Source: Distichodus sexfasciatus
Taxonomy: Eukaryota; Chordata; Actinopteri; Characiformes; Distichodontidae
Assembly: GCA_032718565.1 (NCBI GenBank)
Contig: JAVGVS010000023.1
Location: 4,057,548 to 4,121,547 of the forward strand
Direction: 5' to 3'
DNA length: 64,000 nucleotides
The notes under the pieces were generated by a model, which was given only the letters and a program-made list of their open reading frames with translations, did not search any database and was not told the DNA's origin. A program made the translations under genes and the position numbers. Shown piece by piece: positions 1 through 12,509 of this stretch (positions are counted from its first letter, which is position 1; every line of letters begins with the position of its first letter).

Positions 1-2009
1 CCAGAAACCCCCAAAAATTGTAAGGGTCATAGTATACTCATGGAATGCATAGCAGTTATTTAAAATGAGCTTAGATCTTTGTTCGGCTTATTAACTTTCT
101 ACTTAATTGTAACTTTAGCAATAGTAGTTTACCAGTTACAATTACAAAAAATGAGAATTGCTTTTAACATTGACTATACAGCAATCGGAAGCTCCAAAAG
201 TGCTCTGACTCATCACTGAATGAGTATATGAATATGAATTCCGCATTCATAGATAAAGCTTACGCAGCTCCATGGACTGGAATCCCAGTGGCTACACACC
301 ACAGCCCCAGACACATTTCCATCGTAGCCGCCATTATGCTTTTTAGCTATTGCACTAGGGTACTTGAATCATTGGGATTGCAGAAGATGGGCTATCCTTT
401 GCCCCCTACATGCATCAGTGTGATTCGAGCACCCCTAACATTGACGCTGTTTTTTCTGGTATGCCATTTTTGGTAACTACAGACCAGGAACAAGCCTGAC
501 ATTTTTAGAGTGTTTAACCCAATCTAGCCATCACAATATGGCTCTTGTCAAATCATCCACATCCTCACACCTGCCTATTTTTCCTGCTTCTGACACATCA
601 GCTTCAAGAACTGACTATTCACTTTTATCCCTAATATATCACACGCCTTGACAGATGCCATTAGATAATCGTTCACATCACCTGTCCGAGGTTTTTATCT
701 TGTGGCTGATGGGTGTGTGTGTTCCTGATTCATCTGATCATCCTTGTGGATAGAATGGTTGTATTTAAGGAATACATTTTCATCAGGTTTCGGTAGTGGA
801 GTGCTCTGAGTTCACTGAAACACTTTGTTGGTGATTATAACATTGGAGGTTATAATCCACATTGGACCCCGAGTAAGAATTTTAAACCCAAGTGGCCCCT
901 TTGAATCCGCCCCCTCCACCCCAGGTCCGCAGAAAAATTGTCTGCAGTGCCAAAAAGGTTGGGAACTATAGCTTTAAATAACATGTTAACAGGAAGGAAA
1001 GGTATAGATATATAGAATATTGTGTTACACAGCTGCTTTCTGCCTACGCTGTTGCAAATTAAAAAGTATAGTAACTGTGATTAACTGTGTTTGCCTCATT
1101 TCTTTGCCCAGCAGTGTATATTGCCCAGTCATAGATTCAATTCCCTTTAAACTTTCAGATTCTGTTTTAGAGCATGTGTTCAGCAAATATAGTCAGTAGA
1201 ACTACATTCATTTATATTATAGTTAAAATAAGTATCCCTACAAAAGAAGTCTGAATCACGTGTGCACTATTTTAAGACTTTGTGCCTGATAAATGGCAGG
1301 TAAAAAGAGACTGAGACATGCATCGCATTACAATAGGCCTGAAAATAGCTTGGTGGTCCCGTAGCTACAGCTTGTAGTTGCATCACGTCTGTGAAATACA
1401 TTGTCCCAACTTCAAAAACATAAGGCGGCCAGCTGCACTGCCTTTTGGTGGCCCTAAATAGAAAGATATGAATCCCTGACTTTCCCCAGTTCCAGCCTAA
1501 AAGTGGTGGCCATTAATATGGAAATGTCAGTTAACACAAGCAGCACTTTAGGGGAAAAGATTTCAGTTTGCTTTAATAATCCACTAACCTTTAAAACTAA
1601 AAGGACATTCATTTTATGTAGGACCCTCTGTGAACCACAAAAATGTGTTCATTAGCATAAAACATGATTTTAACCAAAATTTAGGACCATGGTTTTTATA
1701 AAAGAATTGGATTGTGGGTTATAGGGCTCGAATACATTGCTGCTTTATTGAAGGGATAATATGAATGCAAGAGAGGCAGTAGAGGATGTCAGGAATGCTT
1801 ATTTAACTGCTTGCTTTTTTAGTGTTATGATAAATTTATTTGCCATTTTATGCTTGCGTTTCTGGTGTATTAGCTCGGTCCGTGGTAGAGCTTTTAAAAT
1901 AAGTCACACTTGCATGGTGAGGAAATTCATGTTTTGAACTGGAAAATGATCCTTAAGAAGAAAGTCTGTTCAGAGAATGTTAATACTTTTCTTTTTCCCC
2001 ATCCTTCAG
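1..2009 (+). other. Probable intron upstream of the JUP-like 3' exons; no exon recognised
   Basis: I find no convincing exon here. The 82-residue open frame near 228-476 has no recognisable motif or splice context. The stretch ends in a pyrimidine run and AG at 2008-2009, which is the acceptor of the next exon. By inference it is intron of the gene whose last exons follow. Confidence 0.4.
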
Positions 2010-3231
2010 GCACACACCACAATGGCACTTGACCCTGGCTACATCCCAGACGGTGAGTGCAAACATGATAGCATGACAGGGTAAAAGAAACAGCACCCAG
2101 TAAATTCATGGCAAACGAGAAAAGGTGAATGTTGTGATGATCTGCACACTGGGACTGAGCCAAATGTAACGAGTTCAAACACAGAGCTGCTGGGAATTAT
2201 GATCAGGATTTTGAGCTGATGATTTTCAAGCAGGGTGCTGGAGACATTTCCAGCTCAGAAAATGCCTGTTTTTTGTCTCGCTTATCTGTTTATCTACACA
2301 CAAGCACTCCCTGTTTATGACCCTGTACCTCCAGGTACAAAAGTCAAGTGTGTGGTAGATAGAAAGAGAGAAAGGTAAAGCGAGATGCAGAGAGAGAGAT
2401 AAAGAGATGGATGCAGAGATAGAGCGTGATAGATACTGAGATAAAAAGAGAGGGAAATGGAGAGGTAAAGATACAGACAGAGAAGTAGGTAGGTATGTCG
2501 ATGGATGTATGGATGAGTGGATGGATGGATGGATGGATGGATAGAGAAGTATACAGAGAGAGGTGGATAGATAAATTGAGAAATGAGTAGAGAGAGAGAG
2601 AGTTAGAGATGTAGTTAGTTAAGGAGAGGGAGAGGGAGCGAAATAGATAAGAAACAGAAAGAGAGATTGAGAGGTAAAGACACAAAGAGGCAGCTTAAGA
2701 GATGGATGGATTGATGGATGGATGGATAGATAAATCGATAGATAGATAAGAGGAGAAATGGAGATAGAGAAAGACATACAGGGATGGATACAGAGATAAA
2801 GAGTGATGGATACCAAGACAGAAAGAGGGAGAAATTGAGAGGTAAAGATAGAGAGGTATGTAAATAGGTAGGTGGGCAGGCATTCAGGATGGATGGATGG
2901 ATGGATGGATGGATGGATAGATAGATAGATAGATAGATAGATGGACAGACGCGATATAGAGGATAGATACTGAGATAAAAAGAGAGAGAAATGGAGAGGT
3001 AAAGATACAGAGAGTTAGGTAGGTAGGTATGTGGATAGATGGATGGATAGAGAAATATACAGAGAGACAGAGGTGGATAGATAAATTGAAAAATGGGTAG
3101 AGAGAGTTGGAGATTAGTTAACGAGAGGAAGAGAGATAGATAATACAATACAATCGATGGATGGATGGATGGATGGATGGATGGATGGACCAATAAACCC
3201 ATAGATAGCCCGATAGACCGATAGATAGCCC

Positions 3232-3266
<35 letters not shown>

Positions 3267-3791
3267 TGATAGATTGATAGATTGATTGATTGATTGATTG
3301 ATTGATTGAGATGTTTTTAAGGGGAGAGAGAGATAGAGAGACAGAGATTGATACAGAGATAGTGAGTGATAGACACAGACAGGAGGAGAGCGATGGAGAG
3401 GTAAAGACACAAAGAGAGATGTAGATAGAGGGATGGATAGAAGTAATAGTTATAAATAGAGAGAGAGAGATGTGGACAGATAAATGGAGAGATGGGTAGA
3501 CAGAGATAGAGATGGAGCTAGTTAAGGGGAGGGAGATGAAGAGAGAGATGGATACAGAGATGGAGAGTGATATATACTGTACAGAGATTTAAAAAATGGA
3601 AAGAGATAAAAATGTACAGAGATGGTAGAAAGAGAAAGATGGGTAATTAGAGGGAGCAAGCAAGAGAGACATACACAGAGAGATGGATAGAGAGAGAAAG
3701 AGTGAGTTAGGTAAGTGCGGGGAGAGAGAGATGGAGAGATAGGGAAAGATAAAGTGAGAGCTGGATAAAGAGAGAGGTAGATAGGTAAAGG

Positions 3792-3847
<56 letters not shown>

Positions 3848-4346
3848 GTCCCGTTGTGAACACAAACTATGACACATTAACATGTAATATAATAGAGACA
3901 TTCTGTCTGTTGTAGTCAGAAAATACGCAACACAATCACAACCACCACAAAAGTGTTAATTTTGCACACACACAAACACACACTCTCTTGCAGGTTCACT
4001 TGATATATGAAGATTGAAAAGGATATTTATTGCAATTATTTTAAGCAGGGTCCAGATTTTAAAAGACATGTTGTAAGGATCATACCTCTTTTCTCTCCCC
4101 TTCATTCTCTCTCTCCCTCCCCCAATCTCTCTCCCTCGTTCTCCCCCCTCTCTCTCTTCCCCTCATCCTTGTATTAGAGAGCAGTGTCCTGGTGTGTTCT
4201 TAATAGACCTGGCTGGAATCCACTGTACGCGACTCTAATGTACATGCACTATGGCCTCAGGGATTCTGTGTGTGTGTGTGTGTGTGAGGAGAGAGAGATA
4301 GAGCGCGCGACAGAGAGATTGTGGTGCGGGTGTAAGAGGAATAGAG

Positions 4347-4394
<48 letters not shown>

Positions 4395-6452
4395 AAATGA
4401 GTGACAGTCGATTTGTCGGAGTCTTAATATGAAATCCCCCAGGGTCATATTTCTATGTAATTTACATTTCCATTAACCAACCTTCTATCAATGTCAGCCT
4501 CCATCATCTCTCTCTGTTCCTCTCTCTCTCTCCCTTCTTCTGTCTTCTGTACTTTCAGCTCAGCACCACTTCTCTTTTTTTTTTACTGATATTTCTCCGC
4601 CTCAGATGAACTCTGTCTTATGTTGTTTCTCTCAGTCTCTACACCAAAGCTGTCTCACTAGTATGATATGAGAGGGTTTTTGGAGTCCTCAGCTCTGCTC
4701 ATTCAGCCAGTTACACCTCGCTCTCAGTCAAGGTTCCCTGTCTTTAATTGAATAAGGGTTAAAAATAACGTTTGCAATATTAGAGAGAGAGAGAGCGGAA
4801 GATTGTCTTTAATAACTACAGGTTTCTTGAATATAGCACCAAAAGGAAATAGGGGCTCGTGCTTTCAGTTTGGGTCATTCTTTGTTTGAGTGTGAAATGG
4901 AAAACTGCTCGGGTGTGTGTTTCCCAAAAGCATAGTTGCTAAAGTGCTAACTATGTTAGCAACACTGTGTTAGATGCTAATGTACACTATGTTACTTGCT
5001 AATGTACACTGTTAGTTGCTAATGTACACTATGTTAGTTGCTAATGTATACTGTTAGTTACTAATGTACACTGTTAGTTGCCTAATGTACACTGTTAGTT
5101 GCTAATGTACACTATGTTAGTTGCTAATGTACACTGTTAGTTGCTAATGTACACTGTTAGTTGCTAATATACACTTAGTTTCTAATGTACACTGTTAGTT
5201 GCTAATGTACACTATGTTAGTTGCTAATGTACACTGTTAGTTGCCTAATGCACACTATGTTAGTTGCTAATGTACACTGTTAGTTGCTAATGTGCACTGT
5301 TAGTTGCTAATGTACACTGTTAGTTGCTAATGTACACTATGTTAGTTGCTAATGTACACTATGTTAGTTGCTAATGTACACTGTTAGTTGCTAATGTACA
5401 CTGTGTTAGTTGGTAATGTACACTGTTAGTTGCTACTTCACACTTTGTTAGTTGTTAAAGAACACTTAGTTGCTAATATACACTATGTTAGTTGCTAATG
5501 TGCACTATGTTAGTTGCTAATGTGCACTGTTAGTTGCTAATGTACACTGTTAGTTGCTAATATACACTTTGTTAGTTGCTAATTAATACTGTTAGTTGCT
5601 AATACACACTTTGTTAGTTGCTAATGGACACTTAGTTGCTAATATACAGTATGTTAGTTGCTAATGTACACTGTTAGTTGCTAATGTACACTGTTAGTTG
5701 CTCTTGTACACTGTTAGTTGCTAATTTACACTTTGTTAGTTGTTAAAGAACACTTAGTTGCTAATATACACTATGTTAGTTGCTAGTGTGCACTATGTTA
5801 GTTGCTAATGTACACTGTTAGTTGCTAATATACACTTTGTTAGTGGCTAATGAACACTGTTAGTTGCTAATGTACACTATGTTAGTTGCTAATGAACACT
5901 GTTAGTTGCTAATACACACTTTGTTAGTGGCTAATGTACACTGTTAGTTGCTAATATACACTTTGTTAGTTGCTAATGTACACTATGTTAGTTGCTAATG
6001 TACACGATGTTAGTTGCTAATGTACACTGTTAATTGCTAATGTACACTATGTTAGTTGCTAATGTACACTGTTAGTTGCTAATGTACACCATGTTAGTTA
6101 CTAATATACACTATGTTAGTTGCTAATGAACACTGTTAGTTGCTAATGTACACTATGTTAGTTGCTAATGTATACTATGTTAGTTGCTAACATAGTTTTG
6201 GGAAAGACACCCCAGTATGTTTATTTTTGTAAACATTTTTGTATTTGGCTTTTAAGTTTTGATTTGAATGTGAAAAACGAATTGTCATCCTCTGCTTTTT
6301 TCACATTTTCTCCAGATCTAGATGGTGCGTACCCTGCTTATGGCTACCCTGACATTCCCATAGATGCCCTCCCTCTGGACCCTGACATACACGAGCAGTA
6401 CATGCCGGAGATGACGTACGACCCTCGACAGGTCTATCCTGAGCCACTTTAG
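2010..6452 (+). CDS. jup: C-terminal tail of a plakoglobin (junction plakoglobin)-like armadillo protein, last two coding exons
   Basis: Two exons join in frame: 2010-2052 (donor GTGAGT, ends in phase 1) and 6316-6452 (acceptor TCCAG, stop TAG at 6450-6452). They encode about 59 residues of an acidic, Pro/Tyr-rich tail with no structured domain. Its segment LDPGYIPDDLDGAYPAYGYP lines up without gaps with the end of vertebrate plakoglobin as I recall it, sharing the pattern LDP, five residues, D, one residue, DG, one residue, YP, then Y, one residue, D. Plakoglobin links cadherins to the cytoskeleton in desmosomes and adherens junctions and is a paralogue of beta-catenin. The armadillo repeats would lie upstream of the window. 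The neighbouring WIPF2 supports the call, since both are in human 17q21. The tail runs about 30 residues past the aligned part, ending VYPEPL. Only the tail is visible, so another armadillo-type or unrelated protein cannot be excluded. Confidence 0.5.
2344..3842 (+). repeat. Long purine-rich microsatellite complex (GA, GATA, GGAT units)
   Basis: About 1.5 kb of mixed short tandem repeats with the purines on the + strand: GATG/GGAT blocks (2515-2540, 2885-2915, 3155-3187), GATA blocks (2918-2941, 3230-3265), GATT (3285-3307) and a pure GA run at about 3788-3842. The long minus-strand frames rich in Ser, Leu, Ile, Tyr and Pro are translations of these repeats, not genes. Confidence 0.95.
4100..4395 (+). 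repeat. Pyrimidine tract, TG run and GA microsatellite
   Basis: CT-rich sequence at 4090-4165, a TG dinucleotide run at about 4266-4287, and GA-rich sequence ending in a long GA run at about 4350-4391. Simple repeats inside the JUP-like intron. Confidence 0.9.
4911..6213 (+). repeat. 20/22 bp minisatellite array bracketed by MITE-like terminal inverted repeats
   Basis: From about 4935 to 6190 a unit gttagttgctaatgtacact is repeated roughly 55-60 times, alternating between 20 bp and 22 bp (with an extra 'at': actatgttag versus actgttag) and with many single-base variants. The array is flanked by an inverted pair: gggtgtgtgtttcccaaaag at 4911-4930 and cttttgggaaa-like sequence at the right, where 6191-6213 reads catagttttgggaaagacac then cc. 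The repeat unit matches the sequence just inside the termini (cata/gttgctaa), so the array appears to be an expansion of the inside of one small inverted-repeat transposon. Confidence 0.85.
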
Positions 6453-6479
6453 TGCCACACTGACACAGGTCAGTTCACA

Positions 6480-6486
6480 CCCTGGA

Positions 6487-6521
<35 letters not shown>

Positions 6522-7081
6522 CTCTCCTTCATTCTGTCTCCTCCGGCTCTCTCCATCATTCTCCATTTTCCTCTAACTTTACCCTCCTCTCATGTTCTCC
6601 CTCTCTCTCTCTTCCTTCCTCTTCTCCAGCTCTTACTCTCTCCTCTCACACTCCATTCTCTCTCCCCCCTCTTCTCCCCACTAGTTTTCGGTATCTCTTG
6701 CTCTTTCTCCTTCGCCCTCTCCTCCTCTCTTTTTTCTTTTTCTCTACTCTCCTCTATCTTTATCCCTCTCTCCCTTACTTTACCTCTTCTTCCCTCTCCC
6801 TCTGTCTTACTTCCTCCCCTCCATCCTTTTTTTGTCTCTTTCTCCTCATGTCTCCCTCTCCTCTCCGTCCCTTTCCCGTCTTTCTCCTCCTCTCTTTATT
6901 TCCTCTCTTCTCCTCTCTCTCTCTTACTACCCTTCTCTCTCTGCCCCTCTTTCTTTCTCCCACTCTCTCCATCTCCTCTCATTTTCTCTGCCTCCTCTAT
7001 TTCTCGCTCTCTCTTACTTCTATCTCCCTCCATCCTTCTTCTGTGTCTCTCTCCACCTCTCTCTTTCTCCTCCTCTCCTAA
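6480..7081 (+). repeat. Pyrimidine-rich CT/TCC tract
   Basis: About 600 bp almost entirely C and T on the + strand, starting with a pure CT run at 6490-6519. Open frames on either strand here are low-complexity artefacts. It has the opposite strand polarity to the purine tract at 2.3-3.8 kb. Confidence 0.9.
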
Positions 7082-7394
7082 TACCAAGGAAAAAGCATTT
7101 TTTCAGATTTTTTAGGTTTAAAAAAGTGTTGTTTTTTTTAACTTTTCCCAGAATTCTGAGATAATAATATAAAATCAATTCTGGAAAATAGAGCAGCATT
7201 TATTTTTCTCAAGTGAGTTACATATGGTTACATACCTTTATACTTCTATGTTTATTATAAATAATACGCTGTATTTATCTGGGCATGCTGGAAACACTCG
7301 TATCTGTGACAGTGTATCAGTCATACGCAAATATTCAAGAGCTGCAATATTGTACGGTATCCATAGGCTGTGCTAGAAATACTGTAACTCCCTC

Positions 7395-7612
7395 TCCAGC
7401 AAACATTGTGCAACTTGTACAAGTGAAATGGAGGGATTATTTGTCATTATGAACACAGCACACTGCACCACAGGGAAATGTGACCTCTGCATTTGACCCA
7501 TCCATGCTTTGGCATCACGCAGGGTGCCTGGGGATGGTACCTTGCTCATGAGTACCTCACTAGGATTCAGATCTGGCCTAACCTCTACCAACTTACCCCC
7601 AATAAAACAAGC
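7395..7612 (-). mobile_element. tRNA-derived SINE, copy A
   Basis: Contains the signature block (here reversed) reading atttgtcattatgaacacag followed by a 'gacctctgcatttgacccat' core and a tRNA-like end. The same core recurs at about 14.2, 23.6 and 59.1 kb, which identifies a dispersed SINE family. It lies in the presumed 3' UTR intron of the JUP-like gene. Confidence 0.7.
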
Positions 7613-8275
7613 TCAAGATTTGCTGACTGCTGAGACGGATAGCATAAAAGAAATAAGAGATTATCACAGTGAAGCCTTACACCAAGATTTTTATTTATTA
7701 TAATACCTTGTATATTGTAATTTTATTATGTTTAGAACCACAGTCAAGGAGAGCAACACATTTAATTTTATCTTCAGCAGAACAAAATAATTTTTTTTCA
7801 ACATCAGAATTTAAGCAAATTGAGTTTTATACTCATATATCTATGTTTGAACATTTTTAATTCAAGCTCATAAAGCAGCTTTATTACATTTGCTTTTTAT
7901 TGTTAAATGTGAATGTCTTGATTCCACTTTGTAAAATCATCATTTTCATTTTCTTCACATATGTTATAATTGGTTTAGTCTTATATTTCTTTTTTTACTA
8001 ATTTAAATTCAGCTCCCCGGAGTGTGTCTGGGGGCGGGTGGATTGGCAGTGGAAATGAAGACGGGACCCGAGGACAGGAGGGACCCGGCCGTGTGACTTT
8101 TCCGTGGGGTTTCCAGGATTTTTGGCTTGAACCCTTAAGACCATAAAGATGGAATAAGCTCATTTGTTTCAGTTCACTACCAGTTTGTATGTGTGTGTGA
8201 TGTTAAACTCAAAGCACCAGATGGCTCTTTTCTGTTATCTTGTGATACTAAAAAGGTGTGAAAAATAAATAAATC

Positions 8276-11200
8276 AGCCGTTCGATGGGATACGCATGTA
8301 ATCATGTTACAGTTTCATAATGGCTAAAATTGCTTGACAGGCAACATTCCCAACAACCTTTTTATTTTAGAAATGTAGCATCATGAGCCGTTTAGTGCCA
8401 GTGCGACTCTTAAGCTTTCCTTTGAATTGTATTTGGTTTGTGGGTTTTGCTTTGCTGGGTTATTTGGAGTCATTTTAACGGCAACAAAAGGCTAATCAGA
8501 GTGGGCCATATGGCAAAGACTAATAATGGATTTTATTATTTAACTATTCCGTCAGGAAAAGAATATTAGAGCTTTCTCTAAGGAATAATACTTCATGAAG
8601 AAATAGAAGCAACAACCATACAGCTGATAATAATTTGGCACTTAGTATTAAAGATCTTCCAGTGCCATTTATTTTGAAAAGTTGTCTATATAATGCACAA
8701 GACCTGAAGAGTCTCACAACACTGTCTTTAATTGACATTATTGTGATATTCTGTAGATAATACAGACTGCATTCTTTGCTTCATTCCTGTCTTCAGGATC
8801 CGTGCTGAAACAGTTATGCGAGCCTGTGATGGAAAAGTCCTTATCCAGTAATGGTTGTGATGATGAAATGTACATTTTTGGTATGTACTAAATGTTTGTC
8901 AGTCAGTGCAGCCCAAAATATGAATATGTCATGTGAAATCAGTTTTTAAGGCAGGAAAGAGTCAGGGTTTTTTTTTCCTAAGTAATATGAAGAGATACCA
9001 GTTTTAAAGGTGGGTGGGGAGGAAGGGTCATGCCAAAGAGATTTATTTTGTGATGATAATCGTGCAGCTAATCAATGCTAATTTAATCACACTGTTTGCC
9101 GTAGCCGTTAGAGCTCGAATGACAACAGCTTCCTGTTTTCACATCTGTGTGTTACTTTGATTATAAATCCGGAAGAGCGTTCATCAGTATTTTTTGTTTT
9201 ACCAACCTCATTTACATCCCAACTCCCCTTCATATAGTCACAATATTCATGTAGAATCTTTTACATCTAGATATTTTTTTCACATATAAAAAGTTTTTAT
9301 AATGCATTAAAGTTTGTATTAAAGTGTCATTCTTATCCGGATGGACGTTAACATGTTTGTCCTGTAGCCTGTATTTTTGTGGTCTGTCCCAGTTGTATGC
9401 ACAAATTTGAAAATATTTTGATGCATAGATAAATCATCAGAAACGATCAGAGAGGCAGTGTTAAGGGGAGAAAATGTGGGTGCTCAATGTCTCTGTAAGA
9501 AGGCACATCCCGTTTTTGCACATACTGACAGTTGTAGCATGAGCAGATTCATTGAGTGCATCGTTTTCTCTGCTCTGATTTCCTAACAGCTTGTGACAAA
9601 AATGTCATTTCAGTTAAGCAGCATTTCATACAGTCCTGCAATCACTTTCAAATAAAGCTGATAACTAATATTGCTGCATTGTAACTCTCAGATAATTATT
9701 ACATCATGATTTTAGCCGTATTTTGTTCAAAAGATATGCTTACTGAAAGTTATGCATCATTATGGGATCACAAAAAGAGTTTCTCAACTGTTACTCAAGG
9801 GAGTCGGGCTGTTCCGAACAGACCCTACAGCACATTCCTTCCTAGACGTCTGAGGAAAAAATGAAAATGAGGAGGAACATAAGAGAAGATTATAAGAAGA
9901 GATAAGAAAATAATAATACTAACGATATGCATTTATAAAAAAAAAATAAAGTTTTGGTTTGAAACTTTTTTCAAAGAAATAAAAGAAATTATATTAACTA
10001 CTATGTTTGGCGTCTCTTACTTTTTTGTAGCTTATAGGATTTATCATGTCTTCCAAGAACAATAACATTTCATAGGCAGGAATGAATTATTGGATCTCTT
10101 GGAAAAGAGCTAATAAATGTGCAACATAAAAGTCTGTATTCTGTACTAACCTATAATCTTATAAACAGTAAAAGAAATAAAATAGAAACACAGCTCTATC
10201 CAAATCTTTTAGTAGTCCTTCATTGAAACTTATGTAAGGGATGCTACTGGGATGGCTGACACAAAATATGCATTGTGGGTTTCAGCAAACCATTTGAAAG
10301 TATGAATTGAATCATTGACCTGTCGAAATATGCCAAAACGACCCAAACTTAGATTCTTGTCAAAGTCTGGTATTTGATGAGTCATTTATTTATTGGTTTA
10401 TTCATTATCTAAAATGCTTGATCCCAAATCAGGGTCACGGGAACCACAGCCTATGCATTTGATGAGTATTGAGTCCATCCACTGCTTCCAGGCTCTAACG
10501 GGGTAAACCACATATTCAGCACCACATGTCTAATGCTTTTACCAACATAACTATGACTTGATATCAAACCCAGCTGTGGTGTTTGTTGTTAAAAAGTTCA
10601 GTTTTAACTGACCGGAGAACCCAGTAACACTCAAAGTTACAACAGTCACTGTAATTACAAAAAGGAAGTCACTCTACACAAGATATGATGAATGCTGTAA
10701 ATATGGCTGACTTTTGCTACAAAAATCCAGGAAAAACAATAATTTATATGTCTTAATAATGGAGGAAAGAGGAGGTGCAATTTTCATTCACCTAGTTCTA
10801 TACTGTAGCAATGACAAATGAATATTTTGGGTTATTTTTAAAGCAAATCTGGGATGTAGACCAGACACAAATGTAAACACTTTTTTTTTGCTAAATTTAT
10901 TGAATGACCTATTCTGAAAAACAGAATGATTGTAGAAGTTGTGTTCGTTTATTCAAATGGTAACAGCAGCTGACACCACAGAAACGTGAAATTGGTACAT
11001 AAATAAATATTAAACGTTTTAACAGTTCACTGGTGGTGTGGAATATTGTACCTTTCTGTTATGACTGCTTAAAGGAATTTCACCGGGTACTGAGTTTAAA
11101 ATATGTTTCACAAAGTTGTCCCTTTGTGTTATATAACGTGGTAGAACGGCATATAAAATTTACATTTCCCTTACCGTCTTTATATTAGGTAACGACCGTG

Positions 11201-12189
11201 GGGGAAATGTCTAGAAAGGGCACATAATGTTGTATTCTATGACATCTAGTGGTTTTGAATGAAAGGTGCATGCCTATTATCACAGCTACATGTCTAATCG
11301 TGGCGGTCGGTTTAATGCAGCGGTGTGACTATCTGGCTTCCTAAAGTCATGATCCTGTCAGATTTTTTTTCTGCTTTGTTAATTAACCAGAGAAACCAAT
11401 TATTAGTCACAGTCTGCAGTGGATTTTAAATGGTGAGAGCACAAATTAACCCGGGTGTCTCTCCCTTTTTAATGCTGCCAGATTTTAAAGATACCGTGCA
11501 ATTGTGAAGTCTGCACACGATTATTTCTCTCATTCAGCAATAAAAAGTGCAAGCCCAATAAACAGACCGTCCTTGTAATGTTGTTTGCTCGTTTTTCTCT
11601 TGGTATAGTGCAACAAAAAGGAGTGACATTCAGAATAATCAAATCTTGATTTTTATTTTGTCTGCCCCAGTAATGTGAGTGAGTACGGCGGCATAGGAGG
11701 GACATTGCAGATGCAAATTTGCAGATTAAAAAAAAAAGGTGGGTTAAAATTCCGAAGAAAAAACTTCCAAGATTAAAACCTCAAATTTAGGAGAAAAAGA
11801 CACGGGTATTCTTTGAGCTGGTGAAGTCATACATTTGTGAGATAAAATATCACATTTCCGAAAACAATGTCATAAATTTACGAGTAAAATATCGGATATA
11901 CTCTGACACTGCAAAGTAATACATTCTAATCTTAGGGAATTCAGAACTCAAGAGTTTTAAATTAAAGCGGTGAATTTACGAGAGAAAGAATGGGAGATTC
12001 AAGATTGAAGATTCTTCTTCACAAACATAGTTATACAAGTACATCATGTTGAGAAATATACCCGGAACGATCCGAAGACTGTGCAAATGAAAAGATTCAA
12101 ATGAGAAGTTGACAACTTAAGGGTGCTGTAGTATATCTGTGTTAGTGTTTCCGCGCAAGTCAATACAAATGTACAACTTGCCAGTTTTG
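8276..12189. other. Intergenic region between the JUP-like gene and wipf2, no gene seen
   Basis: AT-rich single-copy-looking DNA with no ORF longer than 78 codons and no recognisable protein. Further AATAAA hexamers (for example near 9652 and 9946) could be alternative ends of the upstream transcript. A poly-A run lies at about 11727-11737. Confidence 0.5.
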
Positions 12190-12509
12190 CGGTTACACAA
12201 CTATTAATCACGATCATTCAGCCAGCGCCACCCGCTGTATAATATGCGGTACGGCCAAGCGCTTCCGGGTTGAGCAGCGGGACAAATCCATGAACAAATC
12301 TGATGCGCGAGAGCCGCGATAACATGCAAGAGATAGACACAGCTAGGGAACGTCTCGGATGCTACAAAGAAAAGTAAGATCATGCACCCGATCACCCTAT
12401 TTCTTGCTGTTGCAATGTCGCGTATGACTCTGTAAAAACGATGTAGTTTGCGCCGAGATTTGTTTTAAACCCAGCACCTGCTGTTATTTCTGCTGGGGGC
12501 CTTCTCAGG
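12190..12509 (+). promoter_or_regulatory. Probable wipf2 promoter and non-coding first exon
   Basis: Composition switches to CpG-containing sequence (cgcttccgggttgagcagcg at about 12259-12278, and gcgcgagagccgcg near 12304) in an otherwise AT-rich region. A strong donor CAGG|GTAAGT places the exon end at 12509. There is no coding frame. By inference this is the 5' UTR exon spliced to the exon at 16052. A second donor-like GTAAGA lies near 12372. Confidence 0.55.

Larger units (their letters stand above)
6453..8275 (+). other. Probable 3' UTR of the JUP-like gene, possibly spliced
   Basis: Sixteen bases past the stop there is a good donor (CAG|GTCAGT, GT at 6469-6470). A plausible acceptor lies at 8011-8012 (aattcAG), followed by a G-rich block at 8013-8160 quite unlike the AT-rich surroundings. 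Overlapping AATAAA signals occur at 8264-8273. I infer a final non-coding exon of about 8013-8290. The span between is a pyrimidine tract and a SINE. Confidence 0.35.

Noticed and set aside
2344..3863. Several overlapping minus-strand open frames of 60-195 codons rich in Ser, Leu, Ile, Tyr and Pro
   Set aside because: They are translations of GA/GATA/GGAT simple repeats; three frames overlap and none has splice or start context.
4935..6190. Regularly spaced repeats resembling a CRISPR array
   Set aside because: Units are contiguous 20/22 bp tandem copies without unique spacers, in an animal genome; it is a minisatellite.
6162..6315. Open frame running from the minisatellite into the JUP-like exon
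   Set aside because: It reads through intron and the acceptor AG at 6314-6315; the true exon begins at 6316 and joins 2052 in phase.
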